NCBI GenBank assembly: GCA_964504135.1
Contig: CAZDCW010000001.1
Span: 82,830-146,829 of the forward strand
DNA from: JACPTG01 sp964504135
Lineage (GTDB): Archaea > Nanobdellota > Nanobdellia > Woesearchaeales > UBA10216
DNA: 64,000 nt
Reading direction: 5' to 3'
The notes below the pieces were generated by a model, which worked only from the letters and a program-made list of their open reading frames with translations, was not told the DNA's origin and made no database searches. Position numbers and translations under genes: made by a program. This document shows positions 59,270 to 64,000 of the stretch, piece by piece (positions within the stretch are counted from its first letter, which is position 1; every line of letters begins with the position of its first letter).

Positions 59270-60034
59270 TTAAACCAGTCTCCTCTCGGCATACTCCACC
59301 ATGTTCCTGTATATCTTCAGCCCTTGCCCTTCCTCTGGCAACTCTTCCCTTGTCCATCTTGGGTGCTGGTATTTGCTGACTATCTTCTCAGGGTGTGGCA
59401 TCATTCCGAATACGTTTCCCTTTTCATTTGTCACCGCGGCTATGTTCTGCATTGACCCATTCGGGTTGTGCGGGTATTCAGGGCTTTCGTTTCCTTCCCT
59501 GTCGCAGTATCTGAATGCTATCTGGCTGTTCTTGTTTAGCTTCCTCAGCGTTTCTTCTTCTGCAACAAACCTTCCCTCGCCATGGTTTATCGGCAGGTAT
59601 ATTTTTTCTATTCCTTTGGTGAATATTCCCCTGCCCGCAGCTTTTATGTATATCCACCGGTCTTCAAAGTGCCCTGATGTGTTGTCAGTCAGTGTTGCCG
59701 TGCAGTTTCCGGGGAGGAATCCTGTCTTTGCCAGTACCTGGAATCCGTTGCAGATTCCTGCCAGTATCCTTCCTTCATCCACAAATTCCTGGAACTCCCT
59801 CTTTAGGGCCTGTTTTATCTGCAGGGCCATTATCCTTCCTGCGCCGAGGTCGTCTCCGTAGCTGAATCCGCCGGGTATTACGGCTATTTGGCAGTCTGCC
59901 AGTTTTATCCTGCCTCTTATAAGCTCGTTTATGTGGGCCTGCTGGGTGTTCGCTCCTGCCAGTTGCAGGGCGTGCTCGGTTTCGTCATTGCAGTTGAGCC
60001 CGGCTCCTCTCAGTACCAACGCTTTTGCTTTCAA
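59270..60034 (-). CDS. purQ: FGAM synthase, glutaminase subunit
   Basis: 254 residues. Class I glutaminase giving ammonia to PurL: VIPGGFSYGDDLGAGRI, catalytic Cys in AGICNGFQVL, and HPEK near the end. The TTG at 60034 is preferred: it overlaps the purL stop as TTGA and follows GGAGGGG by about 10 nt. An ATG at 60055, seven residues longer, is the alternative. Third gene of purM-purL-purQ. Confidence 0.92.
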   Translation of the reverse strand: MKAKALVLRGAGLNCNDETEHALQLAGANTQQAHINELIRGRIKLADCQIAVIPGGFSYGDDLGAGRIMALQIKQALKREFQEFVDEGRILAGICNGFQVLAKTGFLPGNCTATLTDNTSGHFEDRWIYIKAAGRGIFTKGIEKIYLPINHGEGRFVAEEETLRKLNKNSQIAFRYCDREGNESPEYPHNPNGSMQNIAAVTNEKGNVFGMMPHPEKIVSKYQHPRWTREELPEEGQGLKIYRNMVEYAERRLV

Positions 60035-62865
60035 GGCTTCAGCCCCTCCTTCCATGCTTTTTTCAGGTCGTAAATGCTTTCGTTTACAGTTTCTTTCCCG
60101 TTAAGCCCTGTAACGACAAGCCTTTTTTCAGCAGTGGTTTCCCCGATGGCGGCCAATGGAATTCCGTCCATTGCCATGAGGAACCCTTCCTCAGCCTCCC
60201 TTTCTATTTCAGCCATGAACCTTGTGTTGCTTTGCGAGAAGAGTATCTTGTCATTTCTTAAGGTGCCCTCATACTGCACTTTTCCAAGGTCTGCCTTTAT
60301 CCCCAGGTCTCCTGAGAAGGCCATTTCAGCGAGTGCGACCGCAATTCCGCCTTCTGAGCAGTCGTGGCAGCTTTTTACCAGGCCATGGCTGATTGCGTCG
60401 TGCAGCTTTTTGAATGTGTCAGGCGCGGTTGTCCTGACTGTGGGCACGTTTTTCCCTGTTTCGCCATGCAGCTCGTAGTAGTGGCTTCCTCCAAGCTCGT
60501 CGTATGTCATTCCCACAGCGTATATTCTGTTTCCCATTTTTTTCAGGTCCATCGTTATGCACTTTCTTATGTCTTCAGTTACGCTTATTGCCGAGATTAG
60601 CAGCGTGTCCGGGACGCTTATTGTTTTTCCCTTGGAGGAGAATTCGTTGTGGAGGCTGTCTTTTCCTGATATGAATGGCATCTGGAAAAGCACTGAAATG
60701 TCATGGCATGCCTGCGCCGCCCTCACAAGCGGCCCCAGCTTTGCCTCGTCGGATACGCTTCCCCAGCAGAAGTTGTCCAGCAATGCCGTGTGCTCTGGGT
60801 TTCCTCCTGTTGCCACAAGGTTTCTTGTTGCCTCGTCTATTGCAGAGGCTGCCATCCAGTAGGGGTCTATCTGGCTGTACAGCGGGTTTATTCCGTTTGC
60901 CACCACCACTCCCCTGTGGGAGTTAAACAGCGGCTTGATTACTGCTGCGTCCCCAGGCCCGTCATTTGCTGCCCCTACCAGCGGCTTGATTACCGTTCCA
61001 GCCTGCACTTCATGGTCGTATTGCCTTATTACCCATTCCTTGCTTGCTATTGTTGGGTGTGACAGCAGTCTTTTTAGTGTCTCCCCGTAGTTTTCCTCCT
61101 CTTTGATGAGTGGCTCGCTTAGTTTTGGCTTCTTCCATACTGCTTTTCTTTTGCTCATTGGAATGCCTTTGTGGAGGAATTCCATGTCCAGGTCGCCCAC
61201 TTTTTGTCCGCTGTGGAATAATTCCAGTTGCCCGGTTGTTGTAAACTCCCCTATTACTGCGGCTTCAGTGTCCTCGGTCGCGCACACATTTAGGAATTCC
61301 CTGAGTTTTTCTCTTGGGACCGCTATTATCATCCTTTCCTGTGATTCAGATACCCATATTTCCCAGGGTCTCATTCCTTCATATTTCAGGGGAGCTTTTT
61401 CAAGTTCTACAATCGCTCCTGTTTCGGCTGCCATTTCGCCTATGGCTGAGCTGAAGCCTCCTGCCCCGCAGTCTGTTATGCTGTTGTACAGCCCTTTGTC
61501 TCTGGCTATGAGCAGCGCATCAAGCATTTTTTTTTCCTCAATCGCGTTTCCTATCTGGACTGCGCTGCTTGATGAGCTTTCGTCCAGTATTGCTGAGCTG
61601 AATGTTGCCCCGTGTATTCCATCACGGCCTGTCCTTCCGCCGACAGCCACTATCAGGTCTCCTGGCATAGCCTTTTTTCCAGGCAGTCCGCTTGGCATTA
61701 TTCCTGCTGTTCCGCAGAACACAAGCGGAGCTCCAAGGTAGTCTTTGTGGAACACTATTGCGCCGTTTACTGTTGGTATTCCCATCCTGTTTCCATAGTC
61801 TCTTACCCCTGCAACGACTCCCCTCATTATCCTTTTCGGGTGCAGTATCCTTTCAGGCAGCTCATCCTTGAAGTCAGGGCTTGCAAAGCAGAATATGTCT
61901 GTGTTGAGTATCGGCTTTGCCCCCATTCCAGCCCCAAGCACGTCCCTTATCACCCCTCCAAGTCCTGTGTTAGCCCCTCCATACGGGTCCAGTGCGCTTG
62001 GATGGTTATGGGTTTCAACCTTGAAGGCTATGTTATGCGCTTCGTCAAATTTTATTATTCCAGCGTTATCCTTGAATACGGATATAAGCCATGGCTTGGC
62101 TGTCTTCCCGGTTGCCGCAACTATCGTCTCCTTGAACAGGTTCTCTATTGTCTCCTGCCTTCCGTCATTGTCGAACTCTATTTCAGAGTTGAAGGTTTTG
62201 TGCTTGCAGTGCTCGCTCCATGTCTGGGCTATTGTCTCTATTTCCACGTCAGTCGGCTCCCTTCCGAGCTGCGCGAAATGTTTCTGTATGGCCTTCATTT
62301 CTTCAAGGTTTAGTGATAGCAGTCCTTCGTTGCTTAGCTTCAGGAGGTCTTCGTCCTTTAATGTGGTTATCTGTACTGTCTCTGCCATGTGTGCAGCGTT
62401 CTCATGGCCTGTTTCTTCCTCTTCGTCCAGCTTTTCATATCCAATCCTGCAGTCCTGTATTATGCTGTTGGACAGGTATGCTGCTATCCTTTTGGCCTGC
62501 TCTGCGTTTATTCCTTCTATTGCTGTGACTGCAGATATCTTTACCCCTGCTTCGCCTGCGATTCCAAGCTGCCTTAACGCCTTGGCTGCGCTGAGCTCTG
62601 CAGGGTCCTGCACGCCCTTTTTGTAGGATATTTCAAGCACCCAGCTTGCCGGGTGCCTTGCCCTTCCATGCCTGTATTCCTGTACAAGTTGATCGGCCAG
62701 CACGTTGGCCGCTATTTCCCCGGCCAGTTCCACGCTTATTCCCTTTATCGTGTAGGCTGTTCCTGTTTTTATTTTTCCGGCCTTTATTCCGAGGTCTTCA
62801 AGCAGTGCCTGGCCAAGCCTTTCGGCAGAGTGCATTTCCCTTGGATACACCTCAATCCTCGGCAT
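60031..62865 (-). CDS. purL: FGAM synthase with two PurS-like domains fused to the PurL core
   Basis: 944 residues; the usual archaeal PurL is about 720-740. The extra N-terminus holds two units of about 75 residues that look like PurS: RIEVYPREMHSAERLGQALL ... ELAGEIAANVLADQLVQEY (1-65) and WVLEISYKKGVQDPAELSAA ... EQAKRIAAYLSNSIIQDCRI (about 73-143). The PurL core follows, with WSEHCKHKTF, FKVETHNHPSALDPYGGAN, TDCGAGGFSSAIGEMA, DGPGDAAVI and HDCSEGGIAVALAEM. PurS normally acts as a separate dimer joining PurL and PurQ. Overlaps purM by 14 nt. Confidence 0.92.
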   Translation of the reverse strand: MPRIEVYPREMHSAERLGQALLEDLGIKAGKIKTGTAYTIKGISVELAGEIAANVLADQLVQEYRHGRARHPASWVLEISYKKGVQDPAELSAAKALRQLGIAGEAGVKISAVTAIEGINAEQAKRIAAYLSNSIIQDCRIGYEKLDEEEETGHENAAHMAETVQITTLKDEDLLKLSNEGLLSLNLEEMKAIQKHFAQLGREPTDVEIETIAQTWSEHCKHKTFNSEIEFDNDGRQETIENLFKETIVAATGKTAKPWLISVFKDNAGIIKFDEAHNIAFKVETHNHPSALDPYGGANTGLGGVIRDVLGAGMGAKPILNTDIFCFASPDFKDELPERILHPKRIMRGVVAGVRDYGNRMGIPTVNGAIVFHKDYLGAPLVFCGTAGIMPSGLPGKKAMPGDLIVAVGGRTGRDGIHGATFSSAILDESSSSSAVQIGNAIEEKKMLDALLIARDKGLYNSITDCGAGGFSSAIGEMAAETGAIVELEKAPLKYEGMRPWEIWVSESQERMIIAVPREKLREFLNVCATEDTEAAVIGEFTTTGQLELFHSGQKVGDLDMEFLHKGIPMSKRKAVWKKPKLSEPLIKEEENYGETLKRLLSHPTIASKEWVIRQYDHEVQAGTVIKPLVGAANDGPGDAAVIKPLFNSHRGVVVANGINPLYSQIDPYWMAASAIDEATRNLVATGGNPEHTALLDNFCWGSVSDEAKLGPLVRAAQACHDISVLFQMPFISGKDSLHNEFSSKGKTISVPDTLLISAISVTEDIRKCITMDLKKMGNRIYAVGMTYDELGGSHYYELHGETGKNVPTVRTTAPDTFKKLHDAISHGLVKSCHDCSEGGIAVALAEMAFSGDLGIKADLGKVQYEGTLRNDKILFSQSNTRFMAEIEREAEEGFLMAMDGIPLAAIGETTAEKRLVVTGLNGKETVNESIYDLKKAWKEGLKP

Positions 62866-63880
62866 ACATTACCCCTTTTCCAGGCTTGGCCTGCCCTATT
62901 ATCCATGCCTTTTCGCCCATTTGCTTCAGCCTGCCCCATGCGCTTGCGGCTTCCTTTTTGTCAACCGCTATTATGAGCCCGATTCCCATGTTGAATGTCC
63001 TGTGCATGTCCTCTTCAGGCACATTTCCATTTTCCTGGAGCCATTTGAATATTGGCAGGATTTCCCAGGCGCCTTTTCTTATCTCAGCGCCTATGCCATT
63101 TGGAAGTATTCTTGGCAGGTTGTCTGTTATCCCTCCCCCTGTGATATGGGCGATGCCTTTTATTCCGCATGTTTTCTTTAGCTCAAAAATCGCAGTTACA
63201 TACTCCCTGTGCGGCTCAAGCAGCACATTTCCAATGGCCCTCCCAAGTTCTGGAACGTGGCTGTCGGTCTTGAGCCCTGCTGTTTCAAATGCTATTTTTC
63301 TCGCCAGAGAATAGCCGTTTGTGTGCAGTCCTGTGCTGGCTATTCCTATCAGGGCATCACCTTCTTTTATTGAGCTGCCGTCTATTATCTCAGCCCTTTC
63401 TACAACGCCTCCCATGGTGCCTGCAAGTTCATGTTCTCCTTTCATGTATGTGCCTGGCATCTGTGCTGTTTCTCCGCCTACAAGAACAACATTAAGCTTC
63501 CTGCAGGCTTCAGCCACCCCCTTTACAAGCTGTGCAGCAATTTCAGGGTTTATCCTGTCAGAGGCTATGTAATCCAGGAAGAAGATTGGCTTTGCCCCGC
63601 TTGTTAGGATGTCATTGGCGCAGTGGTTTACCACGTCATATCCGACGGTGTCATACTTGTTCATCACCCTGGCTATTGCCATCTTTGTGCCCACTCCGTC
63701 TGTGCTTAGCATCAGCGCAGGTTCTTTGTAGCCTGCAAAATCCGCTTTTATCCCTCCGCAGAAGAATCCGGCGTCCATTACAGAAAGCTCGTTTCGGGTT
63801 TCCTTTACATGCTCTTTTATTCTCTGCTTCGCCTTTTCAGCGGCGTCTATGTCCACTCCCGCTTCCCTGTAGGTGGTCAT
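62852..63880 (-). CDS. purM: AIR synthetase
   Basis: 342 residues. Closes FGAM to AIR with ATP. Motifs: STDGVGTKMAIA, NHCANDILTSGAKPIFFLDY, LVGGETAQMPGTY, IGIASTGLHTNGYSLAR, HITGGGITDNLPRILP and FNMGIGLI. The ATG at 63880 is 28 nt from a TATA box. First gene of the second purine cluster, followed by purL with an overlap. Confidence 0.95.
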   Translation of the reverse strand: MTTYREAGVDIDAAEKAKQRIKEHVKETRNELSVMDAGFFCGGIKADFAGYKEPALMLSTDGVGTKMAIARVMNKYDTVGYDVVNHCANDILTSGAKPIFFLDYIASDRINPEIAAQLVKGVAEACRKLNVVLVGGETAQMPGTYMKGEHELAGTMGGVVERAEIIDGSSIKEGDALIGIASTGLHTNGYSLARKIAFETAGLKTDSHVPELGRAIGNVLLEPHREYVTAIFELKKTCGIKGIAHITGGGITDNLPRILPNGIGAEIRKGAWEILPIFKWLQENGNVPEEDMHRTFNMGIGLIIAVDKKEAASAWGRLKQMGEKAWIIGQAKPGKGVMYAED

Positions 63881-63902
63881 TAACCTGGCGGATTTCGGCC
63901 GT

Positions 63903-63913
63903 CTTTTTATTGG
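63903..63913 (-). promoter_or_regulatory. TATA box of purM-purL-purQ
   Basis: CCAATAAAAAG on the minus strand, 28 nt from the purM ATG. Confidence 0.55.
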
Positions 63914-63946
63914 TTTCTGAATGCCGGCTCTGCGGCCACAAAATTT

Positions 63947-64000
63947 TTATTCTATTGCATTGTACAGCTTTTTCATATCATTTAAGTCCAGGTATAAAGC
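63947..64000 (-). CDS. 3' end of a gene leaving the window (partial)
   Basis: The last 53 bases read on the minus strand as ALYLDLNDMKKLYNAIE and a TAA. The frame stays open to the window edge and no other signal explains the stretch, so it is probably the C-terminus of a gene upstream of purM. Too short to identify. Confidence 0.35.
   Translation of the reverse strand, partial: ALYLDLNDMKKLYNAIE

Noticed and set aside
1..64000. Phage, transposase, integrase, rRNA or tRNA genes
   Set aside because: None was recognised on either strand; the insertions described have no visible recombinase.

Overview
The window reads as a stretch of an archaeal chromosome, most likely a DPANN archaeon of the Woesearchaeota/Pacearchaeota/Diapherotrites kind. 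The reasons are: short TATA boxes about 25-30 nt upstream of many start codons with little or no leader; several class III (prepilin-type) signal peptides; a two-gene TadB/TadC-type pilus platform with a TadA/FlaI-type ATPase; an HTH_10 (bacterioopsin-activator type) regulator; PurP in place of a bacterial-type last transformylase; and N-glycosylation-rich giant surface proteins. Two runs of N (5123-5132 and 7821-7837) each fall inside a gene, so this is a draft scaffold. Lineage is inferred from gene content only.

Layout. 1-1630: structured intergenic DNA, then an AbiE-like nucleotidyltransferase toxin-antitoxin pair. 1837-8624: a zinc-ribbon protein and a MoxR/VWA (Bat-like) membrane operon. 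8705-22027: a 13.3 kb AT-rich island of secreted proteins (lipoprotein, subtilisin-like protease, a 2068-residue CARDB protein, a 623-residue secreted protein). It sits between moxR and the DUF58 gene (22037-22882), where a 19-codon stub (8627-8686) looks like the severed start of the DUF58 gene. 22891-23753: a small toxin-antitoxin module between two imperfect copies of the DUF58 3' end, then an AbrB-type gene. 23922-28600: pilus/secretion motor (wHTH/coiled-coil protein, ATPase, two platform proteins). 28559-31431 and 31578-35581 (minus strand): small genes, an HTH_10 regulator, and an operon of class III-signal proteins including a 901-residue VWA adhesin candidate. 35722-36759: an AT-rich two-gene cassette. 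37035-37529: a major-pilin-like protein.

37598-47131: S-adenosylhomocysteinase, a TIM-barrel protein, a PfkB kinase, a Cys-rich secreted protein, a PLD-family protein, a membrane-anchored Lon-type protease and a four-gene operon of small coiled-coil proteins. 47197-56165 (minus): a ten-gene, stop-to-start coupled purine operon (purE, HAD, purC, purB, purP, HAD, EamA-like, second purP-like, GNAT, guaA). 56212-58984: accessory cassettes (VapBC, AbiEi/AbiEii, two small membrane proteins) that separate it from a second purine cluster, purM-purL-purQ (59270-63880). purF, purD, a GAR transformylase and an IMP cyclohydrolase are not in the window.

Most notable: the surface-protein island splitting a MoxR-DUF58 operon with the severed 5' end visible; a dispersed intergenic repeat (core ACGAAGAGTCAGCCTGC), mostly beside accessory genes; palindromes at the predicted transcription start of both AbiE-like modules; a toxin-antitoxin insertion flanked by host-gene duplication; a PurL with two PurS-like domains fused in tandem; and a PurE with a long extra C-terminal part.
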